64,000 bases of DNA from Streptomyces chromofuscus (GTDB lineage: Bacteria > Actinomycetota > Actinomycetes > Streptomycetales > Streptomycetaceae), in NCBI RefSeq assembly GCF_015160875.1, contig NZ_CP063374.1, forward strand, positions 2,418,001-2,482,000. Reading direction: 5' to 3'. A program made the translations under genes and the position numbers. Shown in pieces: positions 8,035-15,833 of the stretch (its first letter is position 1; the number at the start of each line of letters is the position of its first letter). The notes beneath the pieces are model-generated. The model was not told where the DNA came from. It made no database searches and saw nothing but the letters and a program-made list of their open reading frames with translations.

Positions 8035-9383
8035 CGGTGCTGCTCCTTGGGTTGTTCGGGCGTGCCTGGGGTCCCGTCGTCCTCCGTGCGCCGCTTGACG
8101 GCCACCGTGGTGGCGAACCGGGCGGCCGCGGCGAGCAGCACCCAGCCGCTCGTGGAGTCCGTGCGGTCCTGCCCGCGGGCAGCGGAGACGCCCGTGACGG
8201 ACCGGCCCTCAGGTGCCGCCTCCCCGTAGCCCTCGGGAAGACCGTGACCGTCGGCGCGCACCGGGGCGATCGGCGCCATCAGGCGCATACGGACGAGGAC
8301 GTCGAGGACGGCGGCCAGCAGCCCGTCCCGGTCGTCCAGGAGGCCGCGTTGCCAGTTGCTGCGTCGGCCGTACTCCTCGATCAGCTCGTCGAGCAGTTCC
8401 GGCAGCAGCCCGTCCGGGACGGGTACGCCGATGATCAGTCGCCCGCCGACCGCGGGGTGGCCGGGGTCCTCCGGGCGGAGTCTGTCGACCAGCCGCTCCA
8501 CCAGCAGCAGTGCGGCCTGGGCGACGGTGCCGGTGCCGGGCAGATGCAGGTCGGTGAGTTCGTCGTCCGGATCGACCAGGGCGATGCCCTCGGCGCGGAT
8601 CTCGGCCTCGAGACCCAGCAGTTCGGAGAAGGCCTGCGACTCGCGTCGCTGACGTGTGCGCAACCACTCGCGTTCGGCCTCGGTGAGGTCGTCGAGATGG
8701 ACCACGGGAGTCTCGACGAGGCGTCTGCGCACGTAGGTGCGCGGGCCGCCGAAGCCGGGGTCGGCGGCACGGCGGACGAGGTCGGCGCCGTCGCGGCTCT
8801 GGGCGAGTGGGCCGGCGACGATCGCGCGGGCGATCTCGCGGTCCACGGTCAGCAGCGCCTCGCCGTCCCGCTCCTCGGCGACCGCCGAGACATGGCCCTC
8901 CGTCTCCACCAGAACGCCCCAGTCGACGAGCTGGCGGAGGGCCGCGGCGAGTGTGCGCCGTTCGGACTGCCGTCCGGTGTCGTCGATCTCGATCCCGGCG
9001 TCGACGGCCGCGGCCCTGAGGTCGGCGACGAGCTGGGAGAGCAGCAGCTGTTCCGGGGCGGTGACGAGGACCGAGAGGGCGAGGGCCAGGTACGCGTACG
9101 TCCGTGGGGTGAACGGCGTGCCGGTGGACGGCCGCTGAAGGCGGTGGCCCGAGCCGGGGCCGAGGCCCGCCTTGAACAGACGGGCGTACGACGCCTCGAC
9201 GAGAAGGCGGTAGCCGAACACCTGCTGGAAGCGCTGGGCGAGCCAGTCGGCGTGGCGCCGGATGAGCGGGAACGTGTCGCCGTGTGGGCCGGTGCTGGTG
9301 ACCAGGGGGTGGGCGAGAAGCAGCCGGGCGGCGGCGCGACGCTCGGCGGCGAGTGCGACGTCGTACGCGGAGGGCAGGGGCAT
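8031..9383 (-). CDS. jetB: JetB-like kleisin-associated subunit, Wadjet type III (DUF2398)
   Basis: A 450-residue protein of the TIGR02678 type, expected to be a winged-helix partner of the JetA/JetC complex. The start is ATG at 9383 (MPLPSAYDVALAAERRAAAR); the longer frame upstream is only read-through of the duplicated junction and is Arg-rich noise. TGATG couples this start to the stop of the 62-codon chimeric ORF. The stop overlaps jetC by 4 nt. The last 60 residues are low-complexity and charged. The sequence itself is intact despite the duplication beside it. Confidence 0.88.
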   Translation of the reverse strand: MPLPSAYDVALAAERRAAARLLLAHPLVTSTGPHGDTFPLIRRHADWLAQRFQQVFGYRLLVEASYARLFKAGLGPGSGHRLQRPSTGTPFTPRTYAYLALALSVLVTAPEQLLLSQLVADLRAAAVDAGIEIDDTGRQSERRTLAAALRQLVDWGVLVETEGHVSAVAEERDGEALLTVDREIARAIVAGPLAQSRDGADLVRRAADPGFGGPRTYVRRRLVETPVVHLDDLTEAEREWLRTRQRRESQAFSELLGLEAEIRAEGIALVDPDDELTDLHLPGTGTVAQAALLLVERLVDRLRPEDPGHPAVGGRLIIGVPVPDGLLPELLDELIEEYGRRSNWQRGLLDDRDGLLAAVLDVLVRMRLMAPIAPVRADGHGLPEGYGEAAPEGRSVTGVSAARGQDRTDSTSGWVLLAAAARFATTVAVKRRTEDDGTPGTPEQPKEQHR

Positions 9384-9651
9384 CAGGCGCTCGCCTCCTC
9401 TGCGGCATCGACGGACGCGGCGGAGTCCCTCTCGACGACGAGGGTGAGGTCGTCCGCCGTCATGTCGCGGTGTGGGCCGGTGCTGGTGACCAGGGGGTGG
9501 GCGAGAAGCAGCCGGGCGGCGGCGCGACGCTCGGCGGCGAGTGCGACGTCGTACGCGGAGGGCAGGGGCATCAGGCGCTCGCCTCCTCTGCGGCATCGAC
9601 GGACGCGGCGGAGTCGCTCTCGACGACGAGGGTGAGGTCGTCCGCCGTCAT
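9276..9651. repeat. 188-bp tandem duplication at the jetA/jetB junction
   Basis: Positions 9276-9463 and 9464-9651 are near-identical 188-bp units. I see one internal substitution (9428 C versus 9616 G) and small differences at the unit edges. Each unit contains the last 25 or so codons of jetA, the TGATG junction and the first 35 or so codons of jetB. The unit is not a multiple of three, yet both parent genes stay intact because the duplication falls exactly at their border. Confidence 0.95.
9383..9571 (-). CDS. 62-residue chimeric ORF made by the duplication (jetB start fused to jetA end)
   Basis: Starting at the original jetB-type ATG (9571, overlapping the jetA stop as TGATG), the frame encodes 34 residues of JetB (MPLPSAYDVALAAERRAAAR...), then joins the JetA tail (MTADDLTLVVERDSAASVDA...) and stops at 9383, again as TGATG with the real jetB. 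It is thus coupled on both sides and should be translated if the operon is. It is probably a by-product of the duplication, but it could lower jetB translation or act as a decoy. Confidence 0.6.
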   Translation of the reverse strand: MPLPSAYDVALAAERRAAARLLLAHPLVTSTGPHRDMTADDLTLVVERDSAASVDAAEEASA

Positions 9652-11184
9652 GTCGCCGTCCAGGGAACGCAGGAGCGTGTGCCGGCCCGGAGTACGCCAT
9701 GCGGTCAGCCGGATGCCGAGATCCGCGTCCCTCGCCCGGGCGCCGTCCAGCGAGAAGTCGTCGGCGTCCTGGTGCAGCTGGGCGTTGCCGAGGGCGGAGG
9801 TGAGAAGTTCCAGCAGCAGGCGCATGGCCGCGGAACTGAGCCTGACCTGGTCGAAGCGGCCGGACGCGCTGCGCAGTTCGCCTGCCGCGGCCTGCCGTGC
9901 CTCGGCCTGTTCCCGTGCCTGCTCCATCAGGCGGCGCTTCTGCTCGCTGTGGTCCTCGACCGCCGCGGGTCGCCCGCGCGGAGCCCGGCTGCCCCGCTCG
10001 CGCAACGCCACCGGAACGTCCACGACGGGCCCGGTCCACCAGCTCACGTACGCCGGTACGGGCTGGTCGGGGTCCGGCGCCACCCCCAGGTGCCGCGCTC
10101 CGTACAGCCCGAAGGCGGCGACCGCGATGTCGTGGGCCTCCTCCGGCTCCGCGGCGTCGAACCAGGCCGCGAGCCTGAGCAGGTCCTTGCGGCGGGACAT
10201 CTCGCCGGACGCCGATCGCAGCATCCGCTTGGCGTTGGCGAGGAGGGACTGCAGGGCACGCAGGGTCGCGTCCCTGAGCTGGTCCACCTGGCTGCCGTGT
10301 CCGCCGGTGTCGGCGAACCAGTCGCGCAGCCCCTCCCAGTCCGCCAGGTCCCGGCCCCGGCTGCGCTGGACGCGTGTCTCGGGCAGACCGTCGGCGAGCG
10401 CTCCGAGGCCGGTCGCGTGCGTGTCGATGCGGGACAGCAGCGTGGGCAGGTGGGGCCAGATCGAGCGCAGGTGGGCGGCGATGCGCGGGGCGTGGAAGGA
10501 GACGTCCTCGGTGATCGCCTCCACGTAGTCGAGCAGCAGCTCCTTGAAGCCCTGATACTCGGCTCCGTCGAGGTCGTAGCGGGCGAGCACCTGGCCCAGG
10601 TAGGCGTAGAAGTCCCGTACTGACTCGGCGAATGCGGCGAACTGCACGAACAGCGTGCTGATGCGCTCCAGCGCCCGCTGCGGGTCCGCGCCGCCGGGCG
10701 CCGCGACCATGTCGGCGATCTCGCGCAGCCCCCGGTCGACGAGTGTGAGCAGCTCGCTGCTGACCTCACGCGCGGCGTCCGCTCCGGCCAGCACCTCGTC
10801 CGCGTCACGCTGCACACGCTCGCCCGGTTTGGACAGCTGGTAGCGGGACCGGGAGCGCTGGTACTCGGCGATGCTCGTCGCCCTGACGGTGTGGGTGCTG
10901 CGCAACAGATTGCCCCAGCGCACGAGCTGTTCGAGCCTGGCGGTGAGCGTCTCGGCGTCGAGAGACTCCCTCGACCCGCCCGCCTGTGCCAGCTTGGCGA
11001 GCACGTCGGGTACGGCCAGATCCGCGAGCAGCGTCCCGCAGAACACCCGCATCACCGCGACGTACTCCAGGCGCTCGGGGGCGCTGAGGTAGGCGTAGGC
11101 GCTGAGTCGCTGCCACGCGTCGGCGTCGCTGTCTTCAACGGGCGGTTCTTCCCGCGGTCCTTCGTACAGTTCGTCCCCCTCCAT
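9571..11184 (-). CDS. jetA: JetA-like subunit, Wadjet type III (DUF2397)
   Basis: A 537-residue protein of the TIGR02677 type, first gene of the jetABCD operon. JetA is thought to be the kleisin-like part joining the SMC heads. The N-terminal part (RLSAYAYLSAPERLEYVAVM) is a winged-helix-like segment, followed by long amphipathic helices and an Arg/Glu-rich coiled coil near residues 400-450. I chose ATG at 11184 (MEGDELYEGPREE); a start 25 codons earlier is possible. The C-terminus lies in the 188-bp duplication but is complete. No promoter motif was recognised upstream. Confidence 0.87.
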   Translation of the reverse strand: MEGDELYEGPREEPPVEDSDADAWQRLSAYAYLSAPERLEYVAVMRVFCGTLLADLAVPDVLAKLAQAGGSRESLDAETLTARLEQLVRWGNLLRSTHTVRATSIAEYQRSRSRYQLSKPGERVQRDADEVLAGADAAREVSSELLTLVDRGLREIADMVAAPGGADPQRALERISTLFVQFAAFAESVRDFYAYLGQVLARYDLDGAEYQGFKELLLDYVEAITEDVSFHAPRIAAHLRSIWPHLPTLLSRIDTHATGLGALADGLPETRVQRSRGRDLADWEGLRDWFADTGGHGSQVDQLRDATLRALQSLLANAKRMLRSASGEMSRRKDLLRLAAWFDAAEPEEAHDIAVAAFGLYGARHLGVAPDPDQPVPAYVSWWTGPVVDVPVALRERGSRAPRGRPAAVEDHSEQKRRLMEQAREQAEARQAAAGELRSASGRFDQVRLSSAAMRLLLELLTSALGNAQLHQDADDFSLDGARARDADLGIRLTAWRTPGRHTLLRSLDGDMTADDLTLVVESDSAASVDAAEEASA

Positions 11185-11301
11185 ACCGCCGAGCGTACGG
11201 ACCGCCACTGACACTTTGGAGGAAGTCGGGGAAAACCAGCCGCTCACGACGTACGACATGGGACGCGGAGTCGGAGCAGGCGGACGCCTCGCGCCGAGCC
11301 G

Positions 11302-11979
11302 TCAGTACCGGATCTCGATGAATCGCCCTTCCGCGTCCACCTCACGAGCCTCGGGAATCCGGCCCGCGATGCCCAGCGCGATCCTGTGGGCCGACCAGGC
11401 CGCGGCAGCGGCGTCAAGAATGTCGTCCGCAGGAACGCCGTCCGCCTCGCCGAGCTCGTCCGGCAGCGGGAGCCCGGCCGCGGCCAGAAGGTGGCGGCGC
11501 ACGTTCTGGCCACGCCAGGTCTTCTTGGAGTGGGCGAGCGGCACGCCGCCGGCCAGGGCAGGGAAGGACACTTCGGGGTGCACCTCGTGGATCCGCTCAT
11601 CGGCAAGCCTGCAGGCCCGGGCTTCGAGAAGCTTCGGGGCCAGTGCCCACGCCTGTCGGCTGAGCCGCTGACCCGTGAGCTCCTGGCACCGATCGCCGGC
11701 TGCCGCGTAGTCCGACTCGAGCCAGGCCGGCCTCGGTGCCACGAGAAAGACACTGCTGCGCCGCGCCCCCAGCAGCGCCCTCGCCTCGAGATCCGCAGCC
11801 CGCCATCCCTTTTCGACCAGGCCGAGGGGCATGTCCACGGCGATCGCTTGCACCCCGGCGGCACGCTCGATCAACGCGTCGAGCCGGACATCGACCAGGC
11901 TGCCCGCGTATGCACCGTCGGCGAGCGCGATGCCGATCCATCCCTGCTTGCCGCAGGCATCGACCCCCAGGACATCCAT
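11302..11979 (-). CDS. DUF429 family protein (predicted RNase H-fold nuclease)
   Basis: A 225-residue protein starting MDVLGVDACGKQGWIGIALA, the Asp-containing first strand of the RNase H fold, with a second acidic strand at AVDMPLG and a later VPADDILDAAAAAWSA segment, all features of DUF429. The function of the family is unknown; a nuclease is predicted. ATG at 11979 is preceded by a GAGGCGGG ribosome site, so the longer upstream frame was rejected. It lies between the Wadjet operon and the left copy of the 27-bp repeat. Confidence 0.85.
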   Translation of the reverse strand: MDVLGVDACGKQGWIGIALADGAYAGSLVDVRLDALIERAAGVQAIAVDMPLGLVEKGWRAADLEARALLGARRSSVFLVAPRPAWLESDYAAAGDRCQELTGQRLSRQAWALAPKLLEARACRLADERIHEVHPEVSFPALAGGVPLAHSKKTWRGQNVRRHLLAAAGLPLPDELGEADGVPADDILDAAAAAWSAHRIALGIAGRIPEAREVDAEGRFIEIRY

Positions 11980-12029
11980 CCCGCCTCGCCTCTCGCGCCG
12001 CGTCCGAGGGCGGAGCCCGATGGTGAGCA

Positions 12030-12045
12030 GGGGCGCGAGCGCCCC
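12030..12045. terminator. Short GC hairpin next to the left 27-bp repeat
   Basis: GGGGCGC and GCGCCCC are separated by GA. It stands 3 bp to the left of the repeat copy that matches the rnpB 3' end. If that copy is the displaced original rnpB end, this hairpin would be the ancestral rnpB terminator. It is short, so this is an inference. Confidence 0.35.
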
Positions 12046-12048
12046 GGT

Positions 12049-12075
12049 GGCAGACGAGCCGGGCTGTACGCCGGG
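12049..12075 (-). repeat. Candidate attachment site, left copy of 27-bp repeat
   Basis: These 27 bp are identical, in the same orientation, to 26828-26854, which is the 3' end of the RNase P RNA gene (minus strand). A partial rnpB 3' end far from rnpB is the usual trace of site-specific integration into an RNA gene. Identity ends sharply on both sides. Confidence 0.8.
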
Positions 12076-12334
12076 GAGAGTCATCGCAGGGCTATGACGT
12101 GCACAGATAGGCGTAATGTCCACCAGCGTGGCACCTTGACGGCTACGCAAGCGCGGATGCGTCCCGTCTCCTCCGCAGAGGCAAGTCCCTGCCCCGGTAC
12201 CAAACCGTCCAGCAGAGCTGTGTCGCTTCTGGGGCAGTCGGTCCGCAGCGTCCAAACCTCACTGAGTAGGGCGCAGGCCCTCGTCGGCGTGCAGTTCGGG
12301 CCACGATCAGCTGCTGGAGCCTGGTCATGGTCAT
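12076..12334. other. Gene-poor stretch inside the left end of the element
   Basis: I see no convincing gene in these 259 bp; the 63-codon minus-strand frame at 12143-12334 lacks family features. It contains AAGTCCCT (12183-12190), the inverse of the AGGGACTT repeats found near the other end of the element. The IS starts at 12335. Confidence 0.6.
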
Positions 12335-12361
12335 TGAACCGTTCCGGGTTCGGTAGAGATC

Positions 12362-13313
12362 TCAGAAGTTGGGTGTGACCTGAGGTTTCGTGGTTGCGAG
12401 GTAGTGGTTGTTCTCGTATTCGACCGGTGGGACGTGGCCTATCTCACCGTGGAGTCGCCGGTGGTTGTACCAGTCGACGTACTCGGCGGTGGCGAGTCGA
12501 CGTCGGACAGCGTCTTCCACGGCCGCCTGGGCTTGATCAGTTCGGTCTTGAACAGGCCGATCGTGCTCTCCATCAGGGCGTTGTCGTAGGCGTCGCCCAC
12601 CGATCCGATGGAAGCGGCGATGCCGGCGGCCTCCAGGTGGTCGGCGAGCCGGAAACTCGTGTATTGCGATCCGGCATCCGAGTGATGTATCAACTCGCCT
12701 GCCCGAACGGGGTGTTGGTCAAGGTCGCGTTGCCACAATGCCATCTCCAGGGCGTCCAGCACGAAGACCGTTTCCTTCACGGTGGCTGCGGACCAGCCGA
12801 CGATCCGGCGGGAGAAGGTGTCCACGCCGAAGGCGACGTAGACGACACCTGCCCAGGTCTTCACGTGGGTGAAGTCCGCGACCCAGCACCGGTTCGGGGC
12901 GCCGGCGACGAAATCACGATCGACGAGGTCCGGGGCCCGGTCGGCCTGGCCGCCGGACGGCGTGGTGATCACGCGCCGGCCGCGGACGGCGCCGGTGATG
13001 CCGAGCTCGCGCATCAGGCGTTCGACGGTGCAGCGGGCCACCGCGTGACCCTGCCGGTTCAGCTCCCGCCAGATCTTCCTCGCGCCGTAAACTCGGTAGT
13101 TGGCCTCGAAGACCTCGCCGATGTGCTCCTTCAGCTCGGCGTCCCGCACGGTCCTGGCGGACGGCGTGACCTGTCGTTTGTGGTGAGCGTAGTAGGTGGC
13201 AGGGGCGATCTTGCAGTCGTGTGCGCTCAGCACGCGGCAGATCGGCTCGACCCCGCCGAAGCGGTTCCGGTGCTCGTCGATGAAGGCTACGAGCGCGTGT
13301 GTGGCCGGTCGAG
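12362..13313 (-). pseudogene. IS3-family transposase OrfB, frameshifted near its C-terminus
   Basis: The rve integrase core is present with the DDE residues: WVADFTHVKTWAG, HHSDAGSQYTS and SVGDAYDNALMESTIGLFKTE. After KTLSDVD the frame shifts by one base and stops at 12439. The normal ending (ATAEYVDWYNHRRLHGEIGH ... TKPQVTPNF) continues in the next frame to a stop at 12362. About 43 C-terminal residues are therefore out of frame. The catalytic triad is kept, but the element is probably inactive unless the base is a sequencing error. Confidence 0.85.
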
Positions 13314-13628
13314 CTCGGCCGCGAAGAAAGACGCCGCGGCCTTGAGGATTTCGTTCGCCCGCCTGAGCTCGGCGTTCTCCTTCTTCAGCCGCTTCAGCTC
13401 GGCCGACTCCTCGGTCGTGGTGCCCGGCCGGGTGCCGGCGTCGATCTGGTCCTGCCGGACCCACTTGCGCAGCGTCTCGGTCGTGCCGATCCCGAGCTTG
13501 GACGCGACCGCTTTCATCGCGGCCCACTCGGTGTCGTAGTCGGGCCGCACCTCGGCGACCATCCGCACCGCACGACGGCGCAACTCAAGCGGGTAAGGGA
13601 AGGACGTGCCATGACTCGATCCTCTCAA
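13287..13628 (-). CDS. IS3-family transposase OrfA
   Basis: A 113-residue HTH protein: YPLELRRRAVRMVAE, then a KLGIGTTETLRKWVRQDQID helix-turn-helix and a leucine-zipper-like coiled coil (ELKRLKKENAELRRANEIL). OrfA binds the IS ends. It ends inside orfB, in a different frame, where a programmed -1 frameshift normally makes the OrfAB transposase. The listed start is TTG; the true start may be slightly downstream. Confidence 0.85.
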   Translation of the reverse strand: MRGSSHGTSFPYPLELRRRAVRMVAEVRPDYDTEWAAMKAVASKLGIGTTETLRKWVRQDQIDAGTRPGTTTEESAELKRLKKENAELRRANEILKAAASFFAAELDRPHTRS

Positions 13629-13678
13629 ATGATCGAGTCCCTACCGAACCCGGAACGGTTCACTGGGAGTATGGGCGG

Positions 13679-14302
13679 GTGAGTGCTGACGTGTTGGGCC
13701 GCTGGGTGCCGGATCGTCCCGAAGATGTGGCCGCGGTCTTCGCCAAGGCGGACTTCCCGTGGTGGATCGCCGGTGGCTACGCGATCGAACTCGCGGTCGG
13801 CCGCGAGCTGCGCGCACATGGCGATCTCGACGTCCTCTTCCTTCGGCGTGACCAAGACCGCGTACGGGATCTTCTCACCGGCTGGGACCTGTACGTGGCG
13901 GACCCACCCGGCAAAGGGGAGTTGCGACCGTGGCGTCCTGGCGAGGTCCTTCGGCCTCCGCTCCACGACATCTGGTGCCGGCGCAAGCCGGAGGCGCCCT
14001 GGTCCGTGCAGCTCATGCTGGACGAGGCCGAGGGCGCTCAGTGGGTCTCGCGGCGCCACCCCGCGATCCGCCTCCCGATCGACCGGCTCGGGCGGACGAG
14101 CAAGGCGGGTATCCCGTATCTCGCGCCCGAGGTGCAGCTCTTCTACAAGGCGAAGGCGACCCGGGAGAAGGACGAGATCGACTTCGAAGCGGTACTGCCG
14201 CTGCTGGATGCTCCGGCACGCTCCTGGCTGGCAGACGCGATTAGGGTGGTCGTGCCCAGCCACCCCTGGCTCCGCCGGCTACTACCGGTCAGCCGAACGT
14301 GA
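13679..14302 (+). CDS. Nucleotidyltransferase-fold protein, aminoglycoside adenylyltransferase-like
   Basis: A 207-residue protein with WWIAGGYAIELAVGRELRAHGDLDVLFLRRD: the WIAGG/H..DLDV arrangement of the small nucleotidyltransferases related to lincosamide and aminoglycoside resistance enzymes. The C-terminal LAPEVQLFYKAKATREKDEIDF motif is also typical of them. It would transfer a nucleotide to a small molecule; the substrate is unknown. It starts at GTG 13679, 16 bp from the IS end, with GGGAG as ribosome site. The IS therefore lies directly in front of its promoter region. It ends 14 bp inside the convergent PPC gene. Confidence 0.8.
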   Translation: MSADVLGRWVPDRPEDVAAVFAKADFPWWIAGGYAIELAVGRELRAHGDLDVLFLRRDQDRVRDLLTGWDLYVADPPGKGELRPWRPGEVLRPPLHDIWCRRKPEAPWSVQLMLDEAEGAQWVSRRHPAIRLPIDRLGRTSKAGIPYLAPEVQLFYKAKATREKDEIDFEAVLPLLDAPARSWLADAIRVVVPSHPWLRRLLPVSRT

Positions 14303-14747
14303 GCAGCGGTACGTCGTAGAGGTCGGGGTTCCGGGGCCGGGTCATGGTGGGCGACGTGACCTCCACGATCAGCAGCTCGCTGAGGAACTGGACCTTGGCG
14401 CTGAGGAGATGGCTCGTCCTGCCGTCGGCCGACTGGGCCTTCAAGCCGGCGGAAACGTGGATGTGCGGAAGTATCCCGCCGGTGGCCGGGTCGTGGGCGA
14501 GCGTGCCCGCGCCGAACGCCTCGACGTTGGTCACGTACGTCTTCGCCCAGACCGGTGCGTCCGGGTCCGCGAGCTTCTCGCAGGCACCCACGATCTCGGC
14601 CTCCGCGAAGGCCCCGATGAACGAGGGGATGTAGCCCTGCCGTACGCCGTTGTCCCGGCAGAAGGTGGACAGCGCCTCGAAGAAGTCCTCCCCGTGGTCG
14701 AAGGTGACGCCGAAGGTACGGCCGACGGTCAGCTCGTGAGAACGCAT
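14289..14747 (-). CDS. PPC/DUF296 domain protein
   Basis: A 152-residue single-domain PPC protein: RTFGVTFDHGEDFFEALSTF, FIGAFAEAEIV, and GILPHIHVSAGL, which carries the conserved His pair. In plants PPC domains sit in AT-hook DNA-binding proteins; the bacterial stand-alone proteins form trimers of unknown role. ATG at 14747 follows the asparaginase stop by 25 bp on the same strand, so the two probably form an operon. The 3' end overlaps the convergent nucleotidyltransferase gene by 14 bp. Confidence 0.85.
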   Translation of the reverse strand: MRSHELTVGRTFGVTFDHGEDFFEALSTFCRDNGVRQGYIPSFIGAFAEAEIVGACEKLADPDAPVWAKTYVTNVEAFGAGTLAHDPATGGILPHIHVSAGLKAQSADGRTSHLLSAKVQFLSELLIVEVTSPTMTRPRNPDLYDVPLLTFG

Positions 14748-14772
14748 GCGCGGGTCTCCTGATGAGGTGGGA

Positions 14773-15774
14773 TCAGCGGGCGCAGGCGGTGGTGAAGGTC
14801 TCGCGGACCGTCGCTCCGTCGGCGCCCTGGGCGAGCAGAGCGTGCAGGAGGAGCCGCGCCTGGTACGGGCCGAGGTCTCCGGCACCGATGAGCCCGCGAC
14901 CGAGGAGGTCCTTCTCGGAGCCGGGGAAGCCGTACGTGTCGGACAGGACGGGTCCGTTGCCGATGCGGGAGGCGAGGACCACGGGGATGCGGGACGCGAG
15001 CTTGGTGAGCCCTTCGACGAGACGCTCCGGGACGTGGCCCACGCCGAAGGCCGCGACCACGAGCCCGTCGCAGTTGCCGTCCCACAGGTCGAGCAGGGCT
15101 CCGTCGTCGCCGAGGGTGACGGTGTAGAGCCCGACGCGCGCCTCACGGTCGGGGGCGCCGACCAGCGGTCCACGGGACGGCAGGCCGCCCATCCTTCGCA
15201 CCCGGTTCTCCGCGATCCGCGCGATCGGGCCGCACGCCGGTGAGGTGAACGCGGCGGGGCTCGTGGTGTGGGACTTGCGGACGGTCCGGGCCGAATGGAC
15301 CTCGTCGCCGAGTACGACGAGGCAACCGGCGCCACGCAGGCCGGGGTCGGCGGCGGCCAGGACAGCAGCGTGAATGTTGGCCGGGCCGTCAGCGCCAGGA
15401 AGGGTGGGATTGCGCATCGCGCCGGTGACGACGACCGGCTGCTCGTGGCCGTGGTAGAGGTCGAGGAGGAAGGCGGTCTCCTCGATGGTGTCGGTGCCCT
15501 GGGTGACGACGACTCCGTCGACGTCCCCGGTCTCCAGCTCCGCCGTGATCGCGGCGGACAGTGCGGTGAGGTCCTCGAAGGTCAGTGAGGCGCCGGGCAG
15601 ACGCCGGAAGTCCCGGACCTTGAGGCCGATGCCCCTCGTGGCCAGGGCGGGTACCGCGGCGAGGAGTTCGTGGGCCGAGAGCGCGGGTACGACGCCTCCG
15701 GTGGTGGGATCGGTGGTCATGGCGATCGTGCCGCCGAGGGAGAAGACCGCCACGTTCCTGACCGACTCCGTCAT
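14773..15774 (-). CDS. L-asparaginase
   Basis: A 333-residue asparaginase. The N-terminal SLGGTIAMT carries the nucleophilic Thr, and [13 protein letters not shown] carries the second Thr-Asp pair. It hydrolyses L-asparagine to aspartate and ammonia. No signal peptide is visible, so it is cytoplasmic (type I-like). ATG at 15774 is preceded by AGGGGAC. It lies 60 bp downstream of the XRE regulator stop on the same strand and may be co-transcribed with it. A link to the peptide cluster beyond the regulator is not shown. Confidence 0.93.
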   Translation of the reverse strand: MTESVRNVAVFSLGGTIAMTTDPTTGGVVPALSAHELLAAVPALATRGIGLKVRDFRRLPGASLTFEDLTALSAAITAELETGDVDGVVVTQGTDTIEETAFLLDLYHGHEQPVVVTGAMRNPTLPGADGPANIHAAVLAAADPGLRGAGCLVVLGDEVHSARTVRKSHTTSPAAFTSPACGPIARIAENRVRRMGGLPSRGPLVGAPDREARVGLYTVTLGDDGALLDLWDGNCDGLVVAAFGVGHVPERLVEGLTKLASRIPVVLASRIGNGPVLSDTYGFPGSEKDLLGRGLIGAGDLGPYQARLLLHALLAQGADGATVRETFTTACAR

Positions 15775-15833
15775 GTCCCCTGCTCCCCTGTCCGGACGCC
15801 GCCGAGCGCGGCCTCGCGAGTGGTTCAGGCAGG

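Larger units (their letters stand above)
12335..13662 (-). mobile_element. IS3-family insertion sequence, 1328 bp
   Basis: Terminal inverted repeats are at 12335-12359 and 13638-13662, starting TGAACCGTTCCGGGTTCGGT, with one mismatch in 25 bp and TG...CA ends. It encodes overlapping orfA and orfB on the minus strand, as in IS3 elements. The flanking bases (TCAT on the left, CTGG on the right) show no 3-4 bp target duplication. This suggests that an adjacent deletion or recombination followed insertion. Confidence 0.92.

Noticed and set aside
3775..8229. 1484-codon open frame on the plus strand opposite jetC
   Set aside because: It is the antisense shadow of the SMC ATPase gene in GC-rich DNA: no domains, skewed Val/Gly/Arg composition and no ribosome site.
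12143..12334. 63-codon minus-strand frame between the left repeat and the IS
   Set aside because: It has a plausible ATG but no family features or ribosome site, and it may be a cut gene; I could not support a call.
12335..12359. IS end as one boundary of the larger element
   Set aside because: The IS has its own inverted repeats and no copy at the far end; the 27-bp rnpB repeat is the better boundary.
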